Of a stretch of 42,662 nucleotides of DNA, positions 8,664 to 16,142 are shown piece after piece. The stretch spans positions 65,814-108,475 of the forward strand of contig PXRE01000023.1 of NCBI GenBank assembly GCA_003021085.1, read 5' to 3'. The first letter of the stretch is position 1. Each line of letters starts with the position of its first letter. The position numbers and the translations under genes are program-made. Source of the stretch: Halobacteriales archaeon QS_1_68_20 (GTDB lineage Archaea > Halobacteriota > Halobacteria > Halobacteriales > PXRE01). Below the pieces are notes generated by a model. That model worked only from the letters and a program-made list of their open reading frames with translations, ran no database searches and had not been told where the DNA came from.

Positions 8664-9098
8664 ATGAGCGCACCCTCTCTCGCCGGCGCCGTCGAGGCGG
8701 ACCTGGCGGCGGCCATCGCGGCGGTACGCGACGACGTGGACCCGCGGGCGGCCGCCCGCGACCTGCTGGGCCGGGACAGCGGCCCCGGGTTGCTGATCGG
8801 CCTGACCGACGGTGCCGAGCGTGCGGTCTACTACGACGGCACGAACTGGGGCATCCGGTTCGTCGGCTTCGACGAGGACGGCGTCGCGGACTTCGCGGCG
8901 TCCCAGACGGTCGAGTCGTGTCGCCACCGGCGGTACGCCGAGCGGTTCGTCCGCGAGCGTGCGACGGAGTTCGCGTGGGTCCACCCGCGGTTCCGGTGGG
9001 TGCTGTCGGAGACGCCCGCCGGGCGGCGCGGTGGTGACCGGTGCCGGGAGCCACGCCCCCGGGCGTCGGAACCTCGGCCCCCCACCCCCGAGCGGTAG
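8664..9098 (+). CDS. Haloarchaeal hypothetical protein
   Basis: The 144-residue protein has an N-terminal helix pair, a central beta-rich stretch (GLLIGLTDGAERAVYYDG, then NWGIRFVGFDEDG) and a helix with Tyr/Phe/Trp (RYAERFVRERATEFAWVHP). The first 117 residues look conserved, whereas the last 25 are Arg/Pro-rich with no structure, perhaps a drifted C-terminus. No catalytic motif is evident. The gene has its own TATA box. It is followed 32 bases later by a zinc-finger gene on the same strand, possibly cotranscribed. Function unknown. Confidence 0.65.
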   Translation: MSAPSLAGAVEADLAAAIAAVRDDVDPRAAARDLLGRDSGPGLLIGLTDGAERAVYYDGTNWGIRFVGFDEDGVADFAASQTVESCRHRRYAERFVRERATEFAWVHPRFRWVLSETPAGRRGGDRCREPRPRASEPRPPTPER

Positions 9099-9130
9099 GT
9101 TTCAAGAGCCGTCGTGCCCTCCCCCGTGGT

Positions 9131-9370
9131 ATGAGCACACGCTGTGCGCACTGCGGCGACTTCAACCCCCGCCGGTCGATGCAACCGCCGGGCGAGTGGG
9201 TCGACTACCTCGTGAGCGAGCGGGACGCCACCGACCCCGTCGGGACCACCGTGATCCCGCTGTGCCGGGAGTGCTACGCGGAGGCCCGCGACTACGAGGA
9301 CCTCGACGACGCCCAGGACTTCCTCGACGAACTGGACACCGACGCGCTCGTCGACGACGTGGCCGGCTGA
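9131..9370 (+). CDS. Small zinc-binding hypothetical protein
   Basis: This 79-residue protein has two cysteine pairs, CAHCG at residues 5-9 and CRECY near 46-50, which would form a zinc knuckle around a short beta hairpin (EWVDYLVSERD, TVIPLC). The C-terminus is an acidic helix (DDAQDFLDELD). Paired CxxC motifs with an acidic tail are common in haloarchaeal small zinc proteins used for nucleic acid or protein contacts. The ATG at 9131 puts the first CxxC at the N-terminus; the longer frame has a Pro/Arg-rich leader unlike it. Confidence 0.72.
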   Translation: MSTRCAHCGDFNPRRSMQPPGEWVDYLVSERDATDPVGTTVIPLCRECYAEARDYEDLDDAQDFLDELDTDALVDDVAG

Positions 9371-9456
9371 GTTGCGAGCGGACCCTCCGTTTTCCGGCAG
9401 GACGCCTCCACGGCTTCCAGACGCTGGGCTGGGTGGTGAACGGCTTCCCCGAAGCC

Positions 9457-9726
9457 ATGGGACGGTACGTCCACGGGACGTGGCCGTTCCCCGGCCAGAA
9501 GATGCGGAGCGCCTGGGTGTTGGCCATCGACAACTACCAGCCGGGGTTCAAGGAGTACAACAGCGACCAGACGCGCAAGCACCGCGGGGTCGTCATGGTC
9601 CCGTCGGACGAGGACTGGCGGTCGCCCTGGGACGACTACTTCCACGGCCACGGCCCCGTCGGCCCGGACATCCCACACGAGGAGGTCGCGTACATCTGTA
9701 CGCTCGTCGCGGGCACGGGCGGTTGA
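9457..9726 (+). CDS. Short hypothetical protein, possibly a truncated C-terminus
   Basis: The frame gives about 89 residues from ATG 9457, with convincing protein texture: YVHGTWPFPGQKM, WVLAIDNYQPGF, DYFHGHGPVGPD and a hydrophobic end. The same frame stays protein-like upstream to about 9373 (for example GRLHGFQTLGWVVNG) with no ATG, only in-frame GTG codons at 9433 and 9436. So this may be a gene with a GTG start or the tail of a longer gene whose 5' part was lost. I do not recognise the family. His-rich HGHG could bind metal. It converges with the M20 gene. Confidence 0.45.
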   Translation: MGRYVHGTWPFPGQKMRSAWVLAIDNYQPGFKEYNSDQTRKHRGVVMVPSDEDWRSPWDDYFHGHGPVGPDIPHEEVAYICTLVAGTGG

Positions 9727-9788
9727 TGGCAGCGGCCGGCGGCCGAACGCTACGGCGACCGAAGATCGTCGGCGGCGACGCCGCGTCC

Positions 9789-11069
9789 CTACGGTCGTTC
9801 GGCGGCGACGCGCTGGATGGTCCGGGAGAGCCACTCGACGCCGACGGGGATGGAGTCCTCGTCGACGTCGAAGGTCGCGGTGTGGTGGCCGCCGGGGTGG
9901 TCGGTGCCGACGCCGACGTAGGCGGCCAGGCCGTCCTCGTCCTGGACGCGTTGCATCAGGTAGGTGGCGTCCTCGCTCCCGCCGAGTTCGTCGCGCTCGA
10001 TGCGCTCGTCGACGCCGTCCACGTCGCCGGCGACGTCGTAGCCGACTTCCACGAGCGCCCCGTCGCTCTCGGCGCTGGGGGCGTCGCCGTCGACGTCGAT
10101 CTCGACGTCACAGCCGTGCATCTCGGCGGCGCTGTCGATCACCTGCCGGGCGCGCTCGGCCATGTAGTCCTTGAGATCGGTCGTCCGGCCGCGGACCTCC
10201 GCGACCAGCGACGCCTCCTCGGGGATGATGTTGGCGGCGGTGCCGCCCGCGACCCGGCCGGCGTTGACCCGGGTGGCGCCGTCCTCGTGCCGCGGGATGG
10301 CGTAGAGGTTCTGGACGGCCGTCGCCAGCGCCTGGACGGCGTTTCTCCCCTCGTTGGGGCGGCCGCCGGCGTGGGCGGGTTCGCCCTGGATGGTGGCTTC
10401 GAGGTGGCGCACCGCCAGGAAGCCGTCGATGCCGGCGACGATCTCGCCGGTCGGGTGGTCCAGGCCGACGTGGACCGCCAGCAGGTAGTTCACGTCGTCG
10501 AGGTGGCCGCTCTCGGCCATGGCCTTGCCGCCGCCGATGCGCTCCTCGGCCGGCTGGAAGAACACCTTCAGGGTGCCCTCGAAGTCGCTGTCCGCGACCG
10601 TCTCGAGGACGCCGATGCCGAAGGTGGCGTGGGCGTCGTGGCCGCAGGCGTGCATCATGCCGTCGTTTTCGGAGCGGAACCCCTCGGCGGCGGGGTCGTG
10701 GTCCTCGTCGTCGGCCTCCCCGCGGCGCAGACCGTCGATGTCGACCCGGAGGCCGACGGTCGGTCCCTCGCCCTTCCGGAGGACGGCCACCGCGCCGGTG
10801 TAGCCGCCCTCCATCCGTTCGAGGAGGTCGGGGTCGGCGCCGGCCTCGCGGGCGCGGTCGTACCACTCGGCCAGTTCGTCCTCGTCGGGGACGGCCATCC
10901 GCTCGTCGCCGGCGACCGCCTCGTGGCCGACGTAGTAGTCGTCGACGCCGATTCGCTCCAGTTCCTCGACGATTCGAGCGGTGGTGTAGAACTCACACCA
11001 GGCGGGTTCGGGGTGGCGGTGGAGCTCCCGCCGGAGGGCCACCAGATGCTCGGGTTCGGTTCGTTGCAC
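9789..11069 (-). CDS. M20-family amidohydrolase (AbgA-like)
   Basis: The 426-residue dizinc hydrolase opens with LRRELHRHPEPAWCEF, the M20D signature. It then carries DIDGL, the metal-binding CGHDAH motif near residues 141-146, and the FQPAEERIGGG motif that supplies the catalytic Glu. A dimerisation lid domain (about 215-330, with EPAHAGGRPNEG) follows, and the distal ligand His is in TDHPGGHH. The family cleaves N-acyl or aminobenzoyl-glutamyl amides in the cytoplasm. All key residues appear present. An insertion around 50-90 (DEDELAEWYDRAREAG) resembles p-aminobenzoyl-glutamate hydrolase subunits more than hippurate hydrolases. No partner subunit gene is adjacent. Confidence 0.85.
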   Translation of the reverse strand: MQRTEPEHLVALRRELHRHPEPAWCEFYTTARIVEELERIGVDDYYVGHEAVAGDERMAVPDEDELAEWYDRAREAGADPDLLERMEGGYTGAVAVLRKGEGPTVGLRVDIDGLRRGEADDEDHDPAAEGFRSENDGMMHACGHDAHATFGIGVLETVADSDFEGTLKVFFQPAEERIGGGKAMAESGHLDDVNYLLAVHVGLDHPTGEIVAGIDGFLAVRHLEATIQGEPAHAGGRPNEGRNAVQALATAVQNLYAIPRHEDGATRVNAGRVAGGTAANIIPEEASLVAEVRGRTTDLKDYMAERARQVIDSAAEMHGCDVEIDVDGDAPSAESDGALVEVGYDVAGDVDGVDERIERDELGGSEDATYLMQRVQDEDGLAAYVGVGTDHPGGHHTATFDVDEDSIPVGVEWLSRTIQRVAAERP

Positions 11070-11129
11070 GTGTCCCGGTCAGGGGACGCGTTCACTTAAG
11101 CGGGACCGTCCCAGCAAGCGGCGACCGGA

Positions 11130-11456
11130 TCAGGAGGAGCCGACGCCCCGGACGCGCTCGACTTCGACGGAGACGTGAATTCCGCACGGGAAGTCCTGGC
11201 CCGCGACGTTCCGGGCGAACTCGTCGTGGCCGACGATCTCCAGTTCCCGGGTGTAGACGGTGTAGGACCACGGATCGAACGCGGCGTCGCCGTCGACCGA
11301 CTTGTACTGCGGGATCCGCAACTCCTTCGGCGGGCGCGGGTGCGGTCCCTTCAGTTCGGCGCCCTTCCGCCGCGCGGTCGCCTTGATGTCGGCGACCACG
11401 TCGTCCAGCACCGCGCGGTCGCCGCTCTGGAGGGTCAGCCGCGTCACGAACGTCAT
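11130..11456 (-). CDS. S10-like (uS10/mL48 family) protein
   Basis: This 108-residue protein has the ribosomal protein S10 fold pattern: an N-terminal strand (TFVTRLTLQSGD), a helix (VLDDVVADIKATARRKG), the loop KGPHPRPPKEL resembling the S10 head loop, then PWSYTVYTRELEIVG and a final strand. True archaeal S10 is encoded near EF-1 alpha and is shorter in this loop, so this is probably a haloarchaeal paralogue. A second small-subunit binding protein or specialised RNA-binding role is possible. The ATG at 11456 starts directly on the first strand; the alternative at 11486 adds ten basic residues. Confidence 0.72.
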   Translation of the reverse strand: MTFVTRLTLQSGDRAVLDDVVADIKATARRKGAELKGPHPRPPKELRIPQYKSVDGDAAFDPWSYTVYTRELEIVGHDEFARNVAGQDFPCGIHVSVEVERVRGVGSS

Positions 11457-11634
11457 TGCTTCCGAACGATGACGCGCCGTGGCCAAAAGGGCTGTGATGC
11501 GCCCCGGCGCCGGGACCGGATGCGCGGTCGATCACTCCGTTCCCTGACGTATCAGGAACCTGGTATCGGAAATCCCTCGGCAGGGCTATCGCAGTCCGAT
11601 ATTCTCTTAATGTCCGGACGATTATCTCCCGGTA

Positions 11635-12057
11635 ATGATAGAGGCCACGAGCGCCGGAGCCATCCTCTTCCGGGATACCCGTGGCAAGCGGGAATACCTG
11701 CTGCTCAAGAGCCGGCCCGGCGACTGGGAGTTTCCCAAAGGTGGGGTCGAGGGCGACGAGGAGCTGCAGCAGACGGCGATCCGGGAGGTCGAGGAAGAGG
11801 CCGGCATCGAGGACTTCCGGCTACTGGATGGCTTCCGCGAGGACTACGATTACGTGTTCGAGGCGAGCGGTAACACGATTCACAAGACGGTTCACCTGTT
11901 CATCGCGCAGTCGTTCGAGACCAGCGCCGAACTGTCGAACGAGCACCGCGACCACCAGTGGCGCGACTACGAGCAGGCGATCAACACCATCACCCAGGAC
12001 GGACCGCGCGAGATACTGGAGGATGCCGACGACTTTCTCGACGAGAAGGGCTACTAG
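11635..12057 (+). CDS. Nudix hydrolase, Ap4A-pyrophosphatase type
   Basis: The 140-residue protein contains a complete Nudix box from G36 to I58: G36-x5-E42-x7-R50-E51-x2-E54-E55-x-G57. The opening ATSAGAILFRD and WEFPKGG strongly resemble bis(5'-nucleosyl)-tetraphosphatases, which cut dinucleoside polyphosphates in a Mg-dependent reaction. A Tyr (DYDYVFE) after the box fits that subgroup. A TATA-like CTTAATG at 11606-11612 lies about 25 bases upstream, predicting a leaderless message. Another nucleoside diphosphate substrate cannot be excluded. Confidence 0.88.
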   Translation: MIEATSAGAILFRDTRGKREYLLLKSRPGDWEFPKGGVEGDEELQQTAIREVEEEAGIEDFRLLDGFREDYDYVFEASGNTIHKTVHLFIAQSFETSAELSNEHRDHQWRDYEQAINTITQDGPREILEDADDFLDEKGY

Positions 12058-12205
12058 GCGGTGACGGCGTTCACCGGTCGGCCGGTGGCATTAGCGGTGC
12101 CGCTACCCGATGGACGACTGGTCCCCCCGGCATCCACTCCAGGCCCCCGACGACGGATCGAACGCCGCCCGGACGATTTATCTCTTCCCCGCCGCTGGAA
12201 GCGGT

Positions 12206-12631
12206 ATGAACCGATGGACCGCCGGGTTCGCGCTGGCGGCGCTCCTGCTGTTGGCGGCACCGTTCGCCCTGTGGCCCCACTACGGCCAGACGCCGTACAT
12301 GCTGGAAGTCGGTCCGGCCGAGTCGGCGGACCACGGTGAGGTCGTCACCTACGAGGACCTGCCGCCGGACGCCCGGGCTCCCTTCGAGGACGCGCTGGAC
12401 GGTGAGTCGGTGACGCTGTACGAGGAGGCGGACGAAGAGTTAGTGGCGACGTTCCAGCGGTACCAGTACGTCGAGTACGGCGGCGACCTGTACTACGCTT
12501 CGTTGCCCCACGGCGACGGGGCCTGGTTGTTCGTGATTCCCATTCGCTGGGGGATGTTCCTCGCCGGGGCGGGCCTAGGGATCACCGCCGCCGTCCGCTT
12601 CCGAAGAGAGCGCCGCGCCGACGCCGACTGA
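12206..12631 (+). CDS. Two-TM haloarchaeal hypothetical protein
   Basis: The 141-residue protein has an N-terminal TM helix (FALAALLLLAAPFALW), an external domain of about 75 residues starting VVTYEDLPPDARAPFEDAL, and a C-terminal TM helix (GMFLAGAGLGITAAV) ending in Arg-rich cytoplasmic residues. The two-TM topology with a small acidic outside domain is common in Halobacteria, and the VTYEDLPP stretch looks like a recurrent haloarchaeal domain. A TATA-like ATTTATCT at 12176-12183 lies about 25 bases before the ATG. Function unknown. Confidence 0.7.
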   Translation: MNRWTAGFALAALLLLAAPFALWPHYGQTPYMLEVGPAESADHGEVVTYEDLPPDARAPFEDALDGESVTLYEEADEELVATFQRYQYVEYGGDLYYASLPHGDGAWLFVIPIRWGMFLAGAGLGITAAVRFRRERRADAD

Positions 12632-12633
12632 CC

Positions 12634-12654
12634 CTTAAATACTCTCGTAGAGTA
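12634..12654 (+). promoter_or_regulatory. Promoter with overlapping TACTCT-CGT-AGAGTA palindrome
   Basis: Directly after the previous stop codon comes CTTAAATA (12634-12641), a good haloarchaeal TATA box. Overlapping it is a perfect 6-base inverted repeat with a 3-base spacer (12640-12654). A factor bound here would cover the transcription start zone. The half-site resembles but does not exactly match the TACT-N7-8-GAGTA motif reported for Halobacterium TrmB; the gap here is six. Transcription would enter the structured region 12660-12989, then the DUF5787-type gene. Confidence 0.55.
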
Positions 12655-12700
12655 CATACGTGGATCACCGACCGGCAGACGGACCCGTTCCACTCGGCGA

Positions 12701-12901
12701 AGGTAGCCGGCACCTCCGGCAGAGCAGAGGTGGCCGGCACCTCCGCCGCGGGCACCATCGGTTAGTGCCCTCCAGACTGCTGCCGTGCCCCGGCAGAGCA
12801 GAGGTGGCCGGCACCTCCGCCGCGGGCAGGACTGAAAGGGGCCGGGCGCTTTCCGGCTGTTGGCGGGTACGTTGTCGTTCGCAGAGCGCCCGGGGGCTTT
12901 C
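12701..12901 (+). repeat. Direct-repeat and stem-loop array upstream of the DUF5787-type gene
   Basis: A 39-base unit occurs twice exactly (12716-12754 and 12790-12828, period 74), with a shorter imperfect copy of its core at 12701-12717. Each core can fold on itself (AGGTG-GCCGG-CACCT). Immediately after copy 2, 12834-12850 pairs with 12885-12901 (5 bp, a 3x3 internal loop, then 9 bp) around a 34-base loop. The segment 12829-12844 is identical to window bases 5-20. The 358-base gap holds no credible ORF. It could be a structured leader, a small RNA, or a repeat cluster. Confidence 0.6.
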
Positions 12902-12989
12902 TGGGCCTTCAGGACAGCAACCAGCCTATCTGAACGCCTCCCAACCGAAAGGGCGAACCTCTTTGCCTCCCGCCACCGAGAGTCCGCGC

Positions 12990-14021
12990 GTGACCGACCA
13001 GCCGGAGTTCGTCTTCGAGTTGCGGACCTGCGGATGGGCCGAGCGTGCGTGGCCGCCCGACGGGGAGCCTCGCCCCGCCATCGTGAGTCGGCAACTCGGC
13101 ACCCGCGACCGGCGGTGGGACACCGTGGTCGTCGAAGTCGACCCGGAGGCGTTCGCCGAGCGCTCGAAGTTCGGGACACGACGCCTGGACTCGGACCTGT
13201 TGCACGTCGTCCGGCACGCCCCTGCGGAGTGGGCCTGGTACCGGGACGCCCTGCCGAACCCGGACTACCCCTGGCGGTACGTCCGCGAGGCGGTCCACCG
13301 CGCGGCCGACCGCGGGATCCTCGAACGGCGCCGCGACGGCAACCGGATCGAGATCAGGCGCAAGTGGGCCTACCCAGGCTGGGTCCGGCGCATCGTCGCC
13401 GTCGAGAACAAGCCCGACCTCGACGCCAGCGCGGCGCGAGTGCTGGCCGACCAGCTAGAGCGCGACGTGGCCCTGGGGCTGGCCGACGAGGTGTGGCTGG
13501 CGACGGCCGCCACCGGCCAGCGGGTCGAACCCGCGCTGCTGGAGGACCTCCCGCCGGAGGCGGGCATCGTCGTGCTGGACCACGACGCCGACGAGGCCGA
13601 CGTACTCTGGCACCCGCGGTCGCTGGCCCTCGACGACCCCGGGACGCGAATCCGCGAACGGCCCTCTGGCGGTTCCAGGGATCGCTCGGCCGCCCGCTTC
13701 GAGTACGTCGAACGGGAGTGGAAACGCGAGAAGCGCCTGGAGATCGCCGAGCGGGCCTACGAACGGGGCTGGCGTTCGTATGCCGACACGATGCGGCCGG
13801 ACTGCCGGCACTTCCGGTTGCGACGGGACGGCCGGACGCTGTTGCCGTGGTGTGGCGCCCACGGCCGGTGCCAGACCAGCACGGAGTGTTCTGGGTCCTG
13901 CTCGGCCTTCGAACCCGAACCGCCGGCCTGGCGCAGCGGCGACTGGCCCATCGAGGGCGGACCGGGGAAGGGCGTCCGCCTGCTGCTGGAACGTCGACGC
14001 TCGCGTCGCCGTCCCGGGTGA
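12990..14021 (+). CDS. DUF5787-type haloarchaeal protein with nuclease-like motifs
   Basis: The 343-residue protein matches my memory of the haloarchaeal DUF5787 family. An N-terminal region (FVFELRTCGWAER) precedes a winged-helix-like part. Then VAVENKPDL at 136-144 supplies an E139-x-K141 pair at a beta-strand end, with Q155 in the next helix. This spacing recalls PD-(D/E)XK nucleases, with an upstream acidic residue still to be assigned. The C-terminus has seven Cys/His candidates (C272, H274, C288, H291, C294, C300, C304) that could hold zinc or an iron-sulphur cluster. The GTG at 12990 is the first start that gives family-like sequence. Nuclease activity is inference; biological role unknown. 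Confidence 0.68.
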   Translation: MTDQPEFVFELRTCGWAERAWPPDGEPRPAIVSRQLGTRDRRWDTVVVEVDPEAFAERSKFGTRRLDSDLLHVVRHAPAEWAWYRDALPNPDYPWRYVREAVHRAADRGILERRRDGNRIEIRRKWAYPGWVRRIVAVENKPDLDASAARVLADQLERDVALGLADEVWLATAATGQRVEPALLEDLPPEAGIVVLDHDADEADVLWHPRSLALDDPGTRIRERPSGGSRDRSAARFEYVEREWKREKRLEIAERAYERGWRSYADTMRPDCRHFRLRRDGRTLLPWCGAHGRCQTSTECSGSCSAFEPEPPAWRSGDWPIEGGPGKGVRLLLERRRSRRRPG

Positions 14022-14148
14022 AGGGTGGGGTCTACTTTGCCGACGACACCCCTGGTGAGAGGCGGGAACCCCTCTCGCGACGACGTTCCGGGGGAGGGTG
14101 GGACCGGTCTCGCGACGAAAACCCCGTCTGAGCCGAGAAAAACGTGTC

Positions 14149-14177
14149 AGGAGTCGTCTAGGACGACGAAAACTCCT
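14149..14177 (+). terminator. Stem-loop between the DUF5787-type and DUF4383-type genes
   Basis: AGGAGT (14149-14154) pairs with ACTCCT (14172-14177), and inside it CGTC pairs with GACG. It lies 130 bases after the upstream stop and just before an A/T-rich promoter-like stretch (ATTAAAGATAATATA near 14183-14197). It may end the upstream transcript or be an operator for the downstream gene. Confidence 0.35.
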
Positions 14178-14205
14178 TCTATCATTAAAGATAATATAGA
14201 AACGC

Positions 14206-14658
14206 ATGTCAGCCGAAACCGAAACAGAGACCGCCGAGGGGTACGCGAACCGGCCGCAGGTCCTCGTCGCCCTGCTGATCGGTGGGGTACTGACGCTGAT
14301 CGGTATCCTCGGACCGTTGCTCGCCGGGGCGAACGAACCGCTGTTCGGCATCTTCGGGCGGAACTACCTCCACGACGCCATCCACATCGTGACGGGGCTG
14401 GCCGGACTGGGGGCCGGCATCTACGCCGGGAGCGGGTCCTCAGGGTCGTACAACCGGTACTTCGGCCTGCTGTACCTGCTGGTGTTCGTCGCCGGGGTGG
14501 CCGTGTTGCTGTTCAGCCTGGAGGCGCTGAACGTCATCAACATCAACTGGGCGGACAACTGGTTGCACCTCGGACTCGGGGCCGTCCTGGCCGGGGTCGG
14601 CTACGGGTACGCCCGCCGCGGGGACGAGCGCCGCAGTGACGAGCGCCGCCGGACCTGA
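14206..14658 (+). CDS. DUF4383-type four-TM membrane protein
   Basis: The 150-residue protein has four predicted TM helices: VLVALLIGGVLTLIGIL, an IHIVTGLAGLGAG segment, FGLLYLLVFVAGVAVLLF, and LHLGLGAVLAGVG. The motif NYLHDAIHIVTGL is typical of DUF4383, a membrane family of unknown function. The cytoplasmic tail is charged (ARRGDERRSDER), with an internal RSDER-type duplication. The start gives a Glu/Thr-rich N-terminus before TM1. It has its own A/T-rich promoter and converges tail-to-tail with the next gene, the stop codons being adjacent. Confidence 0.8.
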   Translation: MSAETETETAEGYANRPQVLVALLIGGVLTLIGILGPLLAGANEPLFGIFGRNYLHDAIHIVTGLAGLGAGIYAGSGSSGSYNRYFGLLYLLVFVAGVAVLLFSLEALNVININWADNWLHLGLGAVLAGVGYGYARRGDERRSDERRRT

Positions 14659-15162
14659 CTACCCTTCGACGACTTCCACGGCGACGTCGTCGTGGGCGAC
14701 CGTCCGGCGGTAGGTGGGGACGGTCCGGTAGACGGTCTCGACGACGCCCTTGCGGCGGAGGCTCCGCAGCGCCGACCGGACCTCGTCGGCGCTGGGGTCG
14801 ACGTCGTGGGCCTCCCTGAGCGCCTGCAGGACGGACACGACGCTCTGGGAGCGCTCGTCGGGACCCGCCAGCACGTCGAACGCCTGCGCCTGCAGTTCGG
14901 GAACCCGGATGCGGTCGGGAATCCCGTCGCCGTCGTCGTCCTCGACGCCCGGTTCGACGTCCACGAGGTCCGCCGCCTCCTCGGTCGCCCGGATCAGGCT
15001 ATCGTCGTCCCGGTAGTAGTACTCACCCAGTTCGGTCTCCAGGTACGAGTGAACCTCGCTGCCGCTGTCGAGTCCCCACCGGTCCTGGAGTTCCTTGTTC
15101 TTGGTCGGCTGCAGGGCGACGATGTCCGCGAGTCGCTCGCGGGCCGTCTCCGAGAGCGTCAT
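14659..15162 (-). CDS. DUF5797-type haloarchaeal protein (HTH-like)
   Basis: The 167-residue protein opens ETARERLADIVALQPTKN, then RWGLDSGSEVHSYLE, which looks like a helix-turn-helix module read as 'tripartite HTH plus linker'. A second wHTH-like part follows near the C-terminus (DEVRSALRSLRRKGVVETV, then a wing). This agrees with the haloarchaeal family I remember as DUF5797. It probably binds DNA, but targets are unknown. It is a single transcription unit, convergent with the DUF4383-type gene, with the stop codons touching. Confidence 0.75.
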   Translation of the reverse strand: MTLSETARERLADIVALQPTKNKELQDRWGLDSGSEVHSYLETELGEYYYRDDDSLIRATEEAADLVDVEPGVEDDDGDGIPDRIRVPELQAQAFDVLAGPDERSQSVVSVLQALREAHDVDPSADEVRSALRSLRRKGVVETVYRTVPTYRRTVAHDDVAVEVVEG

Positions 15163-15306
15163 CGCCAGCGGTTACGACGGGCCGCGTTAAATGGCACTCG
15201 GTCCGCGGCCCTCGCCGGTCCGGGGCCGGTCACCGGCCACGAATTTCGACCCGGGGGCGTCTCCGTCGGCGGCAGGTAGAAGGGCCGCGACGTGCTACCA
15301 TTACAC

Positions 15307-15561
15307 ATGGCCCGGCGCGTCAAACTCAGCAACGTGTACGCCCTCTTCGAGGACCTCGAGTACCCAGCGCGCGAGGAGGCCGCCGGTCGGTTCGACGACG
15401 TCACGCTGACGTACGCCGGCGGCGAGTCGAACCTGGGCGACGTCGTATCGGAGGCCGGCAGCGACGAGTTCGGATCGGACGACGAACTGGAGGAGGAACT
15501 GTACAGCGTCCTGCCGGTGGAGGCAGTCGGCGAACCGGGACAGTCCGGGGGCGAGGGATAG
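15307..15561 (+). CDS. DUF5789-type small protein
   Basis: This 84-residue protein begins RRVKLSNVYALFEDLEYP, matching the small haloarchaeal DUF5789 family, then a short beta part (VTLTYAGGESNLGDVV) and an acidic tail. The family is widespread in Halobacteria and has no established function. The ATG at 15307 is preferred over an in-frame ATG 15 bases upstream because family members begin with the basic RxxKL segment. TFS follows on the same strand, 79 bases after the stop, with its own promoter. Confidence 0.75.
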   Translation: MARRVKLSNVYALFEDLEYPAREEAAGRFDDVTLTYAGGESNLGDVVSEAGSDEFGSDDELEEELYSVLPVEAVGEPGQSGGEG

Positions 15562-15640
15562 GGGGCCGTCCGTCGTGACTGCCGTCACGGGCGGAGACCG
15601 CGGTCTTTTTAACCGGGCCGCGGCGTACGAGGGGACAACG

Positions 15641-15964
15641 ATGAAGTTCTGCGACGAGTGCGGTTCGATGATGAAGTCGGAGGACGTCGACGGCGGCGAG
15701 ATGTGGGTCTGTTCCGAGGGCCACCGGAAACCGCGCGACGAGGACGCCAGCTACGTCCTCACGGAGGGTCAGGAAGCGACCGAGATCATCGAGACGACAA
15801 GCGAGGGCGACAGCAGCCTCCCCACCACCGACGCCCACTGCCCGGAGTGTGGCAACGACGAGGCCTACTGGTACATGCAACAGATCCGGGCCGCCGACGA
15901 GAGCGAGACGCGCTTTTTCGTCTGTACCGAGTGCGAACACAAGTGGCGCGAGGACGACCACTGA
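15641..15964 (+). CDS. tfs: Transcript cleavage factor TFS
   Basis: The 107-residue protein has two zinc ribbons. The N-terminal one is CDECG with WVCSEGH; the C-terminal one is CPECG near residue 67 with CTECEHKW. Between the C-terminal pairs lies QQIRAADES, holding the acidic DE pair that enters the RNA polymerase active site and triggers cleavage of backtracked RNA. The usual archaeal form is R(S/A)ADE. The length is exactly typical, so this is the active TFS rather than an inhibitory paralogue. CTTTTTAAC at 15604-15612 serves as the TATA box, giving a leader of a few bases. Confidence 0.93.
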   Translation: MKFCDECGSMMKSEDVDGGEMWVCSEGHRKPRDEDASYVLTEGQEATEIIETTSEGDSSLPTTDAHCPECGNDEAYWYMQQIRAADESETRFFVCTECEHKWREDDH

Positions 15965-16142
15965 TCGGTGACGTAGTCACTGAGCCAGGGGGTTGCCGCG
16001 TTCGATTTTTGCCGCTGTAGCCAGGTACTCGTATTGTAAAATACAAGCAACGCTATCTTGCTCTCCATGAAATACCGTCTCAAACGAGTGCCTCGTCTTT
16101 TTGTAATTCAACATGGATAATGGCTTGTCGACTGGAATGGGA
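15965..16142. other. Lower-GC intergenic stretch after TFS
   Basis: This begins a low-density tract reaching 16557. It is distinctly richer in A/T than its flanks (for example around 16010-16130) and carries T-runs that could terminate TFS. No credible ORF is visible here. Bases 16371-16557, beyond the small membrane gene, likewise show nothing I can name. The base composition is consistent with acquired or decaying DNA. Confidence 0.4.

Noticed and set aside
12716..12828. CRISPR-like direct repeats
   Set aside because: Only two full copies, unit with internal self-pairing, no cas genes near.
12660..12989. Possible leaderless GTG extension of the DUF5787-type gene to 12660
   Set aside because: The added 110 residues translate repeats and are Arg/Ser-rich; family-like sequence begins at 12990.
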